DNA from: an uncultured Alphaproteobacteria bacterium
Lineage (GTDB): Bacteria; Pseudomonadota; Alphaproteobacteria; Thalassobaculales; Thalassobaculaceae
Direction of reading: 5' to 3'
DNA length: 45,146 bases
Assembly (NCBI GenBank): GCA_902589475.1
Contig: CACITD010000017.1
Coordinates: 1-45,146 of the forward strand
Under the pieces are notes generated by a model, which ran no database searches, was not told the DNA's origin, and was given only the letters and a program-made list of their open reading frames with translations. The stretch's first letter is position 1. Every line of letters starts with the position of its first letter. Shown here piece by piece: positions 24,741 through 33,458 of the stretch. The translations under genes and the position numbers were made by a program.

Positions 24741-25235
24741 CTAAGTCAACTTTAGTTCTTTTAAAAGATATTGCATGCATTCTTCTATTCCCTGTGAGAT
24801 ATCTACGACCAGAGCGTTTTCACAAGAAGATGGCGGCTCGAGGGTATCAAATTGACTTTGAAGAAGTGCGGGCGGCATAAAATGGGTTCGCGCATTCATG
24901 CGGGCGGCTATACTTTCTTTATTTCCTCTGAGATAAATGAGTTTTGCTTGATTAATATTTGATAAGAGTAATTTTCTATATCTTCGCTTCAGAGCGGAAC
25001 ATGCTACAATACATGCTTGGTTTGTATTGGCCTTGGTTTGAATTGCAGAAGAAATTTCTGTCAACCAAGGTAGGCGATCTTTATCCGTTAGTGGCTTTCC
25101 CGCCGACATTTTTTTTATGTTTGCTGGAGAATGAAAATCGTCACCTTCTAGTAATTGACAATCAAGTCTAGCCGCAAGGCGGCGGCCCAAGGTTGTTTTT
25201 CCAGAGCCACTTACACCCATTAATAAAATTACCAC
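24741..25235 (-). CDS. gntK: Gluconokinase
   Basis: Gluconokinase phosphorylates D-gluconate to 6-phosphogluconate. The 164-residue protein from GTG 25235 starts in the family manner (VILLMGVSGSGKTTLGRRLA) with Walker A GVSGSGKT at residues 7-14. It then shows LLEGDDFHSPANIKKMSAGKPLTD, DRLPWL, VACSALKRRYR and the HFMPPALLQSQFDTLEPP block, all typical of GntK. The frame is open to ATG 25301, but that would overlap gnd by 65 bases. GTG 25235 comes one base after the gnd stop, with GGGAAG just upstream. It is co-transcribed with gnd, which uses its product. Confidence 0.93.
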   Translation of the reverse strand: MVILLMGVSGSGKTTLGRRLAARLDCQLLEGDDFHSPANIKKMSAGKPLTDKDRLPWLTEISSAIQTKANTNQACIVACSALKRRYRKLLLSNINQAKLIYLRGNKESIAARMNARTHFMPPALLQSQFDTLEPPSSCENALVVDISQGIEECMQYLLKELKLT

Positions 25236-25236
25236 C

Positions 25237-26634
25237 CTAGTCTTCCCATGAGGTGTGGAAAGTGCCCGACCTGTCAATTCGTCTGTACCCGTGTGATCCA
25301 AAGAAATCGCGTTGTGCTTGAATTATATTCATTGGTAATTTTGATTTAATAAAACTATCGAAATATGAAAGAGATGCGCTATGTGCAGCAAGAGGGAGGC
25401 CACATAAAGCTGCCTCCGAAACCACTAAGCGGAGCTCGGGTATCGAATGCTTAAGTTCCTCCGATAAATAAGTATCTAACAAAAGATTTGTGAGTGATGC
25501 CTTCCTGTCGAAAGCTTCCACAATTTTATTTAAAATATTACTTCTTAGTATACAACCAGCCTTCCATACCTGGGCAACGTCGTTCAATTTTAAGTCCCAA
25601 GAATATTTAAGGCTTGCTATTTTTAGTACTTGAAAACCTTGGGCAAAGGCACAAATTTTCGCGGCTAAAAATGCTCTTTTTATAGTATCTGTCGATAAGA
25701 CGTCATTTTTATTTAACACTGGTCTATAAATTTTAGATGCAGTAATCCTGTCTGGTTTATATTGTGATATGAAACGGCTAGATACTCCCTCATAAAGTGT
25801 GGGAGCAGGAACACCCAAATCAATACCGGAAACAGTTCCCCACTTTCCTGTTCCCTTTTGCTCGGCAATATCTTCTATCATATCAATTAAGGGAGCGTCG
25901 GTTAGGTTGTCGATAGTTTTAAGAATTTTTGATGTTACGTCCGACAGAAAGGAACCCTCTAGTTCGTTACGCCAACTTGTAATAGCTTTTGAAATATCTT
26001 CATTATTGTAACCTTTTATTTCAGCAAATTGCGAATATACCTCACTTAATAGCTGCATTTCTGCATATTCGATGCTGTTATGCACCATCTTCACAAAGTG
26101 GCCTACTTCTGCTGCGTCTCCTAATCGTTTAGCGCATATGTTATTATCTGGGTCTCGGGCGGCGGCGGCCTCGAGAAAAGGTTTTATGTTTTCAAAGATA
26201 TCTGGTTTTCCGCCTGCCATAAAAGATGCACCATTACGCGCTCCGTCTTCTCCTCCTGAGACACCAAGGCCTAGGTAATTTATCTTTTTGGTCGCGAGTT
26301 CTTGGGATCGTCGCTTTGTATCTTCAAAATGCGAGTTGCCGGCGTCAACGATTAGATCCTCTGGTTCTAGGTATGGAACTAGCGATTGAATGACTTCCTC
26401 AACAGTTTGACCGGCAGGGAGAAGAAATAAAATTTTTCTTGGTTTTGCGAGGTTTCTGACAAAATCTTTAAGCTGTGAATGAACATAAATAGCAGGCTCA
26501 TTCATTGCATGTGAAGGTGATGAATCGTGGCCGATTACAGAGAAACCCTTTTCTGCAAAGTTCTTTGCTAGATTTATTCCCATTACACCTAGCCCAATTA
26601 ATCCAATGTCGGCTAGTTCAATCTTTTTTGTCAT
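25237..26634 (-). CDS. gnd: 6-phosphogluconate dehydrogenase, decarboxylating
   Basis: This enzyme oxidatively decarboxylates 6-phosphogluconate to ribulose 5-phosphate with NADP+ in the pentose phosphate pathway. The 465-residue protein has the N-terminal coenzyme motif GLIGLGVMGINLAKNFAEKG and the GLGVSGGEDGARNGASFMAGG substrate block. It also has KMVHNSIEYAEMQLLSEVY (catalytic lysine region) and EQKGTGKWGTVSGIDLGVPA. The C-terminal tail contains AQRDFFGSHGYRRID, which reaches across the dimer. Length is standard for the long (homodimeric) type. gntK follows almost immediately, so the pair forms a gluconate-to-pentose route. No zwf, pgl or edd is in this window. Confidence 0.96.
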   Translation of the reverse strand: MTKKIELADIGLIGLGVMGINLAKNFAEKGFSVIGHDSSPSHAMNEPAIYVHSQLKDFVRNLAKPRKILFLLPAGQTVEEVIQSLVPYLEPEDLIVDAGNSHFEDTKRRSQELATKKINYLGLGVSGGEDGARNGASFMAGGKPDIFENIKPFLEAAAARDPDNNICAKRLGDAAEVGHFVKMVHNSIEYAEMQLLSEVYSQFAEIKGYNNEDISKAITSWRNELEGSFLSDVTSKILKTIDNLTDAPLIDMIEDIAEQKGTGKWGTVSGIDLGVPAPTLYEGVSSRFISQYKPDRITASKIYRPVLNKNDVLSTDTIKRAFLAAKICAFAQGFQVLKIASLKYSWDLKLNDVAQVWKAGCILRSNILNKIVEAFDRKASLTNLLLDTYLSEELKHSIPELRLVVSEAALCGLPLAAHSASLSYFDSFIKSKLPMNIIQAQRDFFGSHGYRRIDRSGTFHTSWED

Positions 26635-26697
26635 TAGAAAATGCGCCTCGTCTGTGGAAATTATATAGGTAAAACTAATCCGTTTTATCGATCAGTC

Positions 26698-27975
26698 TTA
26701 ACCTAAATATTCGTCCAATAAATCTTTTGTTTTCCAACTCAAATAAATTAATTCCGCCCCCAGTAATCCAAGCGGTTTCGCTACGAAATTTAATCTGAAA
26801 GGAGAAAATAACTCATAAGTGTCGTCATCATCAACGATTGCACGTGCTATTAAATTACCGGCAATCGCCGTAGTATTAAGTCCATGTCCCCCAAAGCCTT
26901 GAAGATACCATATATTATCTTCCAATTTACCAATTTGAGGCATGCTATGTGTCGCATAACCCATTGTTCCAGACCACGCTAATTGCGCGCTAATTCCAGA
27001 GAGTTGTGGGTAGACTTTTAACAAGTCTTTAAGCATCCTCTGCTTAAGATTGTTTGGTCTTAATCGTGTGCTTATTCCTCCCCCCCAAAGTATTTGTGTT
27101 GATCGTAAGGGACGGTAATAGTTTTCAACCCTTCTACTATCTGAGACGGCATATGGTGACCGAATGGCTTCCGTTAATCGATCGAATAATGGTTCAGTAA
27201 GAAGCACGTAGGTTCCTATTGGCAAAATGGCGTTATATAATTTGGTATTCACATAATTTTGGCAAGCCGAGGTGCATATAACGACATTGTTTGCTCTTAC
27301 ATGTCCATTATCGGTAAAGACAACATAAGAGTTTTTGCGCCGGGCGATATTTATAGCGGTGGTTTCTTCAAAAATTTTTGCGCCCAAACTTTCAGCGTCT
27401 ACAGCGCATTTGTGTATATAATTCAATGAATGTAGTTGATAAGCATCTGGATTGAATATTGCGTCACTGTATCTCTTACTTGAATAATGCTCCTCAACTT
27501 TACTTTTCGACCAGTAACTTAATTTAGTTTCGTAAATAGAGTTCATATAATCAATTTGTGCTATGAGATTATTGTCTTTCTTGCCCCAGGACATTCTTAC
27601 AATGCCGGGTTCGGTATCGATTTCGGTTTGAGATGAATTTTGACATCGACGGCGCACTATTTCGACACCTTCTGCAGATAGTCTATAAAGATCTTGTGCA
27701 TATTTTAGTCCCAAACGCCGCTCCAGCCTTTTTATGGGGACGGAATATCCAGCCGATAGGAAACCTCCGTTTCTTCCCGAAGCACCATTTCCTAGCCTTT
27801 TTTCTTCTAATAATACTGTCGAAACATTCTTTTCAGATAATTCTAAAAGAGTGTTTATACCGGCAAGACCACCACCAATAATGCAAATGTCCGTTTCAAC
27901 GGTTCCGTATAATTTTGAACGTAAATTAGCGCTGTGCTCTGTTTGGGTATAATAAGTATCTGTATCTATTTTCAT
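26698..27975 (-). CDS. FAD-dependent oxidoreductase, DAO family (PuuB/OrdL-like)
   Basis: This 425-residue flavoprotein resembles gamma-glutamylputrescine oxidase PuuB and related amine oxidases. The N-terminal tail (DTYYTQTEHSA) is like the YY(A/T)xT start of that group. The FAD motif ICIIGGGLAGINTLLELSEK at about residues 31-50 is followed by GASGRNGGFLSAGYS, typical of PuuB/OrdL. The C-terminal FAD block reads IWYLQGFGGHGLNTTAIAGN. PuuB-like enzymes deaminate N-substituted amines, producing an aldehyde, ammonia and hydrogen peroxide. No putrescine-pathway partners are present, so the substrate is open. It is 63 bases upstream of gnd on the same strand but probably an independent unit. Confidence 0.9.
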   Translation of the reverse strand: MKIDTDTYYTQTEHSANLRSKLYGTVETDICIIGGGLAGINTLLELSEKNVSTVLLEEKRLGNGASGRNGGFLSAGYSVPIKRLERRLGLKYAQDLYRLSAEGVEIVRRRCQNSSQTEIDTEPGIVRMSWGKKDNNLIAQIDYMNSIYETKLSYWSKSKVEEHYSSKRYSDAIFNPDAYQLHSLNYIHKCAVDAESLGAKIFEETTAINIARRKNSYVVFTDNGHVRANNVVICTSACQNYVNTKLYNAILPIGTYVLLTEPLFDRLTEAIRSPYAVSDSRRVENYYRPLRSTQILWGGGISTRLRPNNLKQRMLKDLLKVYPQLSGISAQLAWSGTMGYATHSMPQIGKLEDNIWYLQGFGGHGLNTTAIAGNLIARAIVDDDDTYELFSPFRLNFVAKPLGLLGAELIYLSWKTKDLLDEYLG

Positions 27976-28080
27976 TGCTCACTTATCATCATGGGTACTA
28001 GATAATTTAAGTATAGTTTAACGCTTAGGTTTAATTTTAATACGCTCGTAATTATAAAATCCTTTCAAGGGAGATACTGC

Positions 28081-29001
28081 ATGAAAATAGCTGTTATGGG
28101 AACTGGAGGAATGGGTGGCTATTATGGTGGCCTGCTGGGATCAGTTGGCGCAGATGTTTCGTTTATTGCTAGAGGGGAACATCTTAAAGCTATCAAACAG
28201 GATGGCTTATTATTAAATGGTGACGGAGACGAAATATGTTTGAAAACGATAATGGCGACAGACCAGCCAAGCGAAATAGGTGTGGTCGACGTCGTCTTAT
28301 TTTGCGTAAAACTTTATGATATTGAGACAGCCGCGGAAGTTATAAGGCCATTACTTGGTGATAACACTATGGTTATTAGTGTTTTGAATGGTGTGGATGG
28401 GCCGCAAAGATTGGAAAGAATAATTGGGCCTGGACGAGTTATAGGAGGTGCGGCGTATGCTTCTGCTTATATAGAAGCACCAGGAACTATAAAATATAAA
28501 AGCACGGGTGGGCGTTTAAAGATTGGCGAACTTTCTGGCGAGATTAGTGAGCGCATAGATACTTTCAGAGCTATTTGTGAACCTGCGAGTTTTGAGTGTG
28601 AAGTAACGGAGAATATAGTGGGAGCGCTTTGGGACAAATATATTCTATTAGCAACGAATGCAGGGTTATCTTGTCTGTGTCGAAGCCCTGTCGGTAAGAT
28701 CTATAATGATGCTGACCTATTAGAAGTGGCTATAGCCTTAATGGAGGAGGTGCGAGCTTTAGCCTTAAAACAAAATATTGCCATCGACCCCAACGTAATT
28801 GAGCACTCTTTAAAGTGGTCAAAAGGTTTACCATCAGACCTATTTGCATCGATGTACCACGATATGGCGGCCGGAAAAAGAATGGAGTTGGAAGGAATGT
28901 CAGGTTACGTAAAAAGATTAGGAAAAGAACTAGGAGTTAGTACTCCTTACCATTCGCTGCTATATGGTGGATTAAAGTTCTTTAAAGACGGGCGGTCATA
29001 G
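28081..29001 (+). CDS. Ketopantoate reductase family protein (PanE/ApbA)
   Basis: The 306-residue protein has the N-terminal NADPH motif KIAVMGTGGMGGYYGGLLG, the CVKLYD segment after the second Rossmann half, and SVLNGVDGPQRLERIIG. The central GALWDKYILLATNAGLSCL carries the conserved lysine, and the C-terminal helical domain contains the SSMxxD-like ASMYHDMAAGKRMELEGM block. PanE reduces 2-dehydropantoate to pantoate for CoA synthesis. However, the family contains many paralogues that reduce other 2-keto acids, so the pan role is only likely. AGGGAG lies nine bases before ATG 28081. The YaiI-like gene follows 35 bases downstream. Confidence 0.9.
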   Translation: MKIAVMGTGGMGGYYGGLLGSVGADVSFIARGEHLKAIKQDGLLLNGDGDEICLKTIMATDQPSEIGVVDVVLFCVKLYDIETAAEVIRPLLGDNTMVISVLNGVDGPQRLERIIGPGRVIGGAAYASAYIEAPGTIKYKSTGGRLKIGELSGEISERIDTFRAICEPASFECEVTENIVGALWDKYILLATNAGLSCLCRSPVGKIYNDADLLEVAIALMEEVRALALKQNIAIDPNVIEHSLKWSKGLPSDLFASMYHDMAAGKRMELEGMSGYVKRLGKELGVSTPYHSLLYGGLKFFKDGRS

Positions 29002-29036
29002 GATTTCGACTCTGTTATAAGAAGGTTGAGGTTTCG

Positions 29037-29483
29037 ATGGCTATTTATGTTGACGCTGATGCTTGCCCAGTTAAACAGGAAGTTGTGAGGGTAGCTGAAC
29101 GTCACAATCTTATTGTTTACATGGTGGCTAATAGTTTGATGAGACTGCCTCAGAGTCACTTAGTTAAACGCATTCTAGTCTCTGATGGTTTCGATGCTGC
29201 AGATAAATGGATATTAGAAAATGCTAAAAAAGGTGACCTTGTAATTACATCGGATATTCCGCTTGCTGCAGACTGCATAAAACATCAAGCCTGCGTTATA
29301 ACGCCAACCGGACATCAATTTGATGAACAAAATATTGGCAATGCTCGTGCTATGCGCGATCTGAATGGTTATCTGCGTGAAACAGGAGCAATACTTGATC
29401 AAAAGCGAAGTTTTAGTAAGCTCGATAGATCATCATTTTTGCAGAAGATGGAAGAAGTTCTTCAGCGTCTAAAACGTGTCTAG
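29037..29483 (+). CDS. YaiI/YqxD (UPF0178, DUF188) family protein
   Basis: The 148-residue protein is a full-length UPF0178 member. It opens with IYVDADACPVKQEVVRVAER, whose acidic/cysteine DADACP motif defines the family. It continues with GDLVITSDIPLAADCI, TPTGHQFDEQNIG and RDLNGYLRETG. The fold is PIN-like, which suggests a nuclease or nucleic-acid role, but no activity is firmly established. It is probably co-transcribed with the PanE-like gene. Its stop is 12 bases from the stop of the opposing enoyl-CoA hydratase gene. Confidence 0.93.
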   Translation: MAIYVDADACPVKQEVVRVAERHNLIVYMVANSLMRLPQSHLVKRILVSDGFDAADKWILENAKKGDLVITSDIPLAADCIKHQACVITPTGHQFDEQNIGNARAMRDLNGYLRETGAILDQKRSFSKLDRSSFLQKMEEVLQRLKRV

Positions 29484-29495
29484 TTATTCTGGGAG

Positions 29496-30296
29496 TTACT
29501 TAAAACTTTCCCAATCAAAAAGAGGTGGTTCTTTTTGGGCGAACCGTTTTATCGCTTCAGCATGAAAGTCCGACTCCCGTGAAATAGCCTGAGCCATAGC
29601 TTCCATTTCTAGTATCGTTTTGTAGTCGTGGTTGAAAGATTGGTTCAGAATAACTTTTGCTAACCCAATTGCCTTTGTCGGTGCATTTACAAAACGTTTG
29701 GCAAAAGCTTTTGCTTCCGCTAGTGCGTTTTCCTGGCTCACTATATCATACACTAAGCCCAGTTGCTTTGCTTCTTCAGCATAAACGCGTCGACCAGAAA
29801 AAATGAGTTCCTTCGCTTTTTGCAACCCTACTAGCCTTGGAAGAATGTACATGCCGCCCCAGTCTGGAATAAGCCCAATTCTTACAAAAGCCTGCAATAA
29901 AAAACCCTTTGGGGTAGCGAGGACAAAATCTGCTGCTAAAGCAATGTTAGCTCCAGCTCCTGCGGCAGCTCCGTCGATTAACGAAATCACAGGTACTTCG
30001 ATATTCAGTAGGTCTATCATCTTTTGATGGTCATCGCGCAGGGCTTCTCGTGCGAGGGCTGCCGATTTGAGCCGCGAACCCATACTTTTTACGTCACCAC
30101 CGGCACAAAAAGCGCCGCCAGCACCAGTGAGTATCAGTGCACGGACTTTTTCACCCGCTTTTTCTCGAACTGTTTTTAAAGCATGTGCTAACTCTTGTCG
30201 CATCACCGGAGCTAAAGCATTCCTGGCCTCTGGTCGGTTTAAGGTGATGACTGCTACACCTTCATCAATTTCAAACAGAATTTCGGTGAAATCCAT
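29496..30296 (-). CDS. Enoyl-CoA hydratase/isomerase family protein (PaaG-like)
   Basis: This 266-residue crotonase-fold enzyme acts on acyl-CoA thioesters. Oxyanion-hole segments are ARNALAP and GAGGAFCAGGDVKSMG, then DGAAAGAGANIALAADFV. The LQAFVRIGLIPDWGGMYILP block closely follows PaaG (ring-1,2-epoxyphenylacetyl-CoA isomerase). There the catalytic glutamates of true hydratases are not conserved and an aspartate in the LxPDxGG motif serves instead; that aspartate is present here. Isomerase or epoxide-isomerase chemistry is thus more likely than simple hydration. GGAG lies 6 bases before ATG 30296. No other phenylacetate gene is visible. Confidence 0.9.
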   Translation of the reverse strand: MDFTEILFEIDEGVAVITLNRPEARNALAPVMRQELAHALKTVREKAGEKVRALILTGAGGAFCAGGDVKSMGSRLKSAALAREALRDDHQKMIDLLNIEVPVISLIDGAAAGAGANIALAADFVLATPKGFLLQAFVRIGLIPDWGGMYILPRLVGLQKAKELIFSGRRVYAEEAKQLGLVYDIVSQENALAEAKAFAKRFVNAPTKAIGLAKVILNQSFNHDYKTILEMEAMAQAISRESDFHAEAIKRFAQKEPPLFDWESFK

Positions 30297-30470
30297 AGAG
30301 AGCTCCTTAATTTTTTTTGATCTATAACTGCTTGTGGGTAGTATCCTAAAAACGAGACTTTATTCAATCAGATATTAGATCTATTGCCTTTTTAGTATCG
30401 GATGAACATAAAAAATTAATATGGTGGATTAGTTACGGCTTAAATATCCAGATTTAAAGAGGGGGAGATA

Positions 30471-31229
30471 ATGCGACGATTTGAAAATAAAGTAGCGCTC
30501 GTAACGGGAGGCGCATTCGGTATGGGGGCTGCAACAGCAAAACTTTTTGCTTTGGAGGGAGCCAAAGTTATAATTGCTGATCTCCTAGAGGATGAGGCAT
30601 CAAAGCGCATTAATGAGATAACGGAACTGGGGGGCGAAGCCATTTATATCGAGCTAGACGTTACAAATGAAGACAATTGGGAAAGCATTATCGAAAAAAT
30701 TGATAGTGCGTATGGCCGTCTTGACGTTCTCGTTAATAACGCTGGCATCAGTGGTAGTGGTTATCAAGACCAAGGCGACGTTAAGGCATGGGAAGACTTG
30801 ATGCGAATTAATGCAACGGGCCCATTTTTAGGGACCAAACATTGTGCTCCTTTAATTATTAAATCAGGCGGTGGCGCCATAGTAAATATATCTTCGATAT
30901 CGGGCGTCGTGGGGCAGGGCTACATACACCCAGGATATAATGCCTCGAAGGGGGCAGTTAGAACAATGACAAAACAAAGTGCGGTGCGGTTTGCTAAAGA
31001 CGGTATAAGAGTAAATAGCGTTCATCCGGGGATAATGCCTGCAATGCGAACTTCGGGGGTTACGGCAGATCCAATACATCGTCAGAAAATTCTTGATGCT
31101 TATGTTCCAATGAAAAGAGCGGGCGAGGCCGAAGAAGTGGGCAAGGCCGTTTTGTTCTTAGCATCTGAAGATGCATCGTATATTACAGGCGTTGAGCTGC
31201 CCGTAGATGGTGGATATCTAGCTATTTAG
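30471..31229 (+). CDS. Short-chain dehydrogenase/reductase (SDR)
   Basis: The 252-residue classical SDR has the coenzyme motif ALVTGGAFGMGAATAKLFA (TGxxxGxG, about residues 12-19) and an acidic residue after the second strand (IIADLLE), suggesting NAD preference. It also has the NNAGISG structural motif, the catalytic serine in NISSISG, and the YNASKG active-site Tyr-Lys pair. The GYLAI end after VDGG is typical of 3-oxoacyl-ACP reductase or hydroxysteroid-dehydrogenase-like members. The role could be oxidation of a hydroxyacyl or sugar substrate; the specific substrate is unknown. The start has GGGGGAG just upstream. It forms a single-gene unit, divergent from the PaaG-like gene. Confidence 0.93.
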   Translation: MRRFENKVALVTGGAFGMGAATAKLFALEGAKVIIADLLEDEASKRINEITELGGEAIYIELDVTNEDNWESIIEKIDSAYGRLDVLVNNAGISGSGYQDQGDVKAWEDLMRINATGPFLGTKHCAPLIIKSGGGAIVNISSISGVVGQGYIHPGYNASKGAVRTMTKQSAVRFAKDGIRVNSVHPGIMPAMRTSGVTADPIHRQKILDAYVPMKRAGEAEEVGKAVLFLASEDASYITGVELPVDGGYLAI

Positions 31230-31235
31230 GTAAAC

Positions 31236-31260
31236 ATCCCGGTAAACGAAAACCAGGGAT
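31236..31260 (+). terminator. Possible terminator hairpin after the SDR gene
   Basis: ATCCC-GGT and ACC-a-GGGAT can pair (5 plus 3 base pairs with a one-base bulge) around an 8-base loop directly after the SDR stop. The following AGTTTCT is a poor T tract, so termination would be weak. Confidence 0.35.
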
Positions 31261-31323
31261 AGTTTCTAATAAGAAACGCATACGAGATTGTGTGTAGTAT
31301 TATTGAGACTTTCCGTTGACAAA

Positions 31324-31352
31324 TTTACCGTTTAAATTCGAAGATCTGTAAT
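31324..31352 (+). promoter_or_regulatory. Candidate promoter of the orphan TRAP receptor
   Basis: TTTACC (31324-31329) and TGTAAT (31347-31352) are separated by 17 bases. A TTGACA stands just upstream at 31316, as it does before the TTTACC of the promoter at 10736. The call is by eye; the leader to the start codon would be about 95 bases. Confidence 0.3.
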
Positions 31353-31453
31353 AAGCGTATAACAATAAGGTCTGGCTTGAACAATTGTTACCTTTATCAT
31401 CTCCCAGGCCTAAAAAAATTACGTTTTGTAGGTTAACCAACAGGGAGTAAGTA

Positions 31454-32488
31454 ATGAAAAGTAGTCTCTTAAAGTTAGGGCTTGTGAGTGTTATTGGCTT
31501 CGGAGCTGTAACAACGTCCCAAGCTGCCACGAAGCTCGACATGGCGACGCCGTGGGGTGGTGGAATTATGCTTGAGTATGTTGCTCGAGGAGCCGCAGCT
31601 AATATGGAACTCTTCACATCAAACAATGTAAAAGTGGAAGTTTTTCCCGGTGGTACACTTGGTAAAGCTCTTAAGGTTACGGATACTGTGAAAAAGGGCG
31701 TTGCGCAGATTGGACATAACTGGTCCGGATACGACTGGGGTGTGGATAAGACAGCCATTTTGTTTGGTGGTTTCGCAGGCTCAATGAGCTGGGATAAGAT
31801 GATGCACTGGACATTCCGTGGCGGCGGAAAAGAGATGTGGATGGACTGGCGTATGTCCGAATTTGGTGTTGCTGCAGTACCTTGTGGTTCGGCACCGAGA
31901 GAGCTTTTCGCGCATAGTCACAAGCCAATAAGAAGCCTGGAAGATTATAAGGGTATGAAAGTTCGTACTGCAGGCGCATGGGCGGAAATCGCACAAAAAC
32001 TAGGTGCTTCTACTGTAATTTTGGCGGGCGCTGAAGTTTACCCGGCCCTAGAAAGAAAAGTTGTCGATGCCATAGAATGGGGAACTCCAACTCATAACAT
32101 CGTGATGGGTTTTGAAAAAGTTGCAAAATATATTGTTGTTCCAGGGGTTCATCAACCAATCGCTATGCATGAGTGCGCAGTAAATAAGAAAGTGTGGGAC
32201 GGAATGTCTGACATGGTTAAGAAGCAAATTACTGCAGGCGGGAAAATGATGACCTGGGATCTTTATATGAAGCTTGGACATGATGACGCGCCAAACTGGA
32301 TGAAGTACGTTAATAGCAAGAAAAACGAAATCATCGACCTTCCACAATCGTTTAAAGATGCTGCAAAGAAAGCAACCGATGAGTGGGCAGAGGAAACAGG
32401 AAAGAAAGCAAACGATTGGTTTAGAAAAATCTGGGCCTCTCAAAATGCTTATAAGGACGCTTGGTCTCAAGCACATCGTTATCGTTAA
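31454..32488 (+). CDS. Orphan TRAP transporter solute-binding protein (TakP-like DctP family)
   Basis: The 344-residue periplasmic receptor begins with a Sec signal peptide (KSSLLKLGLVSVIGFGAVT..., cleavage near TSQA-AT). The mature protein follows the TRAP DctP pattern of the 2-oxo acid/mannitol-chloroaromatic subgroup: DMATPWGGGIMLEYVARG, EVFPGGTLGKALK, LEDYKGMKVRTAG (carboxylate-binding arginine), then AGAEVYPALERKVVDAIEWGTP. No DctQ or DctM gene is adjacent, and a strong terminator follows, so it must use a permease encoded elsewhere. The long AT-rich leader (about 220 bases after the SDR stop) and the terminator suggest a highly expressed single-gene unit. Confidence 0.94.
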   Translation: MKSSLLKLGLVSVIGFGAVTTSQAATKLDMATPWGGGIMLEYVARGAAANMELFTSNNVKVEVFPGGTLGKALKVTDTVKKGVAQIGHNWSGYDWGVDKTAILFGGFAGSMSWDKMMHWTFRGGGKEMWMDWRMSEFGVAAVPCGSAPRELFAHSHKPIRSLEDYKGMKVRTAGAWAEIAQKLGASTVILAGAEVYPALERKVVDAIEWGTPTHNIVMGFEKVAKYIVVPGVHQPIAMHECAVNKKVWDGMSDMVKKQITAGGKMMTWDLYMKLGHDDAPNWMKYVNSKKNEIIDLPQSFKDAAKKATDEWAEETGKKANDWFRKIWASQNAYKDAWSQAHRYR

Positions 32489-32510
32489 AAATAACGTCAT
32501 AGCATAAAGA

Positions 32511-32549
32511 AAAGGCGTTAGTTCCTTTGTGGGACTAACGCTTTTTTTT
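32511..32549 (+). terminator. Rho-independent terminator after the orphan TRAP receptor
   Basis: GCGTTAGTTCC (32515-32525) pairs with GGGACTAACGC (32531-32541) with a single G-U pair around loop TTTGT, and eight T residues follow (32542-32549). The A-rich 5' flank lets the stem extend and could act weakly in the reverse direction for the convergent LLM gene, whose stop overlaps the T tract. Confidence 0.92.
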
Positions 32550-33423
32550 ACAAACTCTTACAAACCTCATAGAACCGTCTCATTCCTTCTATTTGCTGGT
32601 CTGTGTGTCCCGCCCCTTGGCCAGAAGTATAGAATGTTAAGTGGTCTGCGCCGAGTGTTAGCCATTTTTTTGCGGTTGACATCCAACCCTCGGGACTACC
32701 GTCACCAAAACGTATCCACGCCTCTATTCCAAAAGTTTTGGGATCTCGACCCTCGTCCGAAAGAAATTTATTAAGCTTGTCGAGCGCGTTAGCACTATTA
32801 GTTCCAGGGTTACCTAACGGGATCCAGCCGCTGCCATAAGTTGCGGCACGTTTTAGGGCGGCATCGGCTTGACCGCCAAACCAAATCGGTATTGGTCGTT
32901 GTTTGGGAAGCGGGTTTATACCAGCGTTAAGAACTGTATCGAACCTTCCGGAAAAATTTACTGTCCTTTGCGTCCAAAGATTATTCATCAATTGAACTTG
33001 TTCATTTTGTTTTTGGCCGCGTGTCTTCCAGTTCTCACCGAGCGCCTCATATTCAACTGGGTTCCAACCAACTCCAATTCCTAAGCGTAAGCGGCCATCG
33101 CTTAGAACGTCCAGCTGCGCCGCCTGTTTTGCTACAAGCGCTGTTTGACGTTGTGGCAGGATCAATACGCCGCTAACAAGGCCAACACGGGTAGTGATTG
33201 CCGCCATGAAAGATAGGGTGCAAAAGGTTTCATGGAAACAATCGTCAACGTCGTAAGGTCCATCAAAATTCTCATGCTTTTCTCTATCGGCGCCAAGAAC
33301 GTGATCTGATACCTCTATGTAGTCAAAGCCAATTTCCTCGGCCGCTAGCGTCCACTCTCGAATTTGGTGAGGATCGCTCGGCATATCTCGTGTAGGAAAA
33401 AACGCACCAATTTTAGGGGACAT
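32548..33423 (-). CDS. LLM-class F420-type oxidoreductase
   Basis: The 291-residue TIM-barrel protein belongs to the luciferase-like monooxygenase superfamily, in the branch usually annotated as F420-dependent. Markers are IGAFFPTRDM at the start, EWTLAAEEIGFDYIEVSDHV, TRVGLVSGVLILPQRQTALV, AQLDVLSDGRLRLGIGVGWN and PIPIWFGGQADAALKRAA. Such enzymes use reduced F420 (or FMNH2) for hydride transfer or oxygenation. Whether this organism makes F420 cannot be seen here; a second F420-type protein (DDN/DUF385) lies at 37189. The gene shares its 3' end with the terminator of the opposing TRAP receptor and is followed upstream by the TcuA-like gene on the same strand, 35 bases away. Confidence 0.9.
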   Translation of the reverse strand: MSPKIGAFFPTRDMPSDPHQIREWTLAAEEIGFDYIEVSDHVLGADREKHENFDGPYDVDDCFHETFCTLSFMAAITTRVGLVSGVLILPQRQTALVAKQAAQLDVLSDGRLRLGIGVGWNPVEYEALGENWKTRGQKQNEQVQLMNNLWTQRTVNFSGRFDTVLNAGINPLPKQRPIPIWFGGQADAALKRAATYGSGWIPLGNPGTNSANALDKLNKFLSDEGRDPKTFGIEAWIRFGDGSPEGWMSTAKKWLTLGADHLTFYTSGQGAGHTDQQIEGMRRFYEVCKSL

Positions 33424-33458
33424 ATTGCGGCTGCTCCCTATAAACTTACCAGGTTGAA

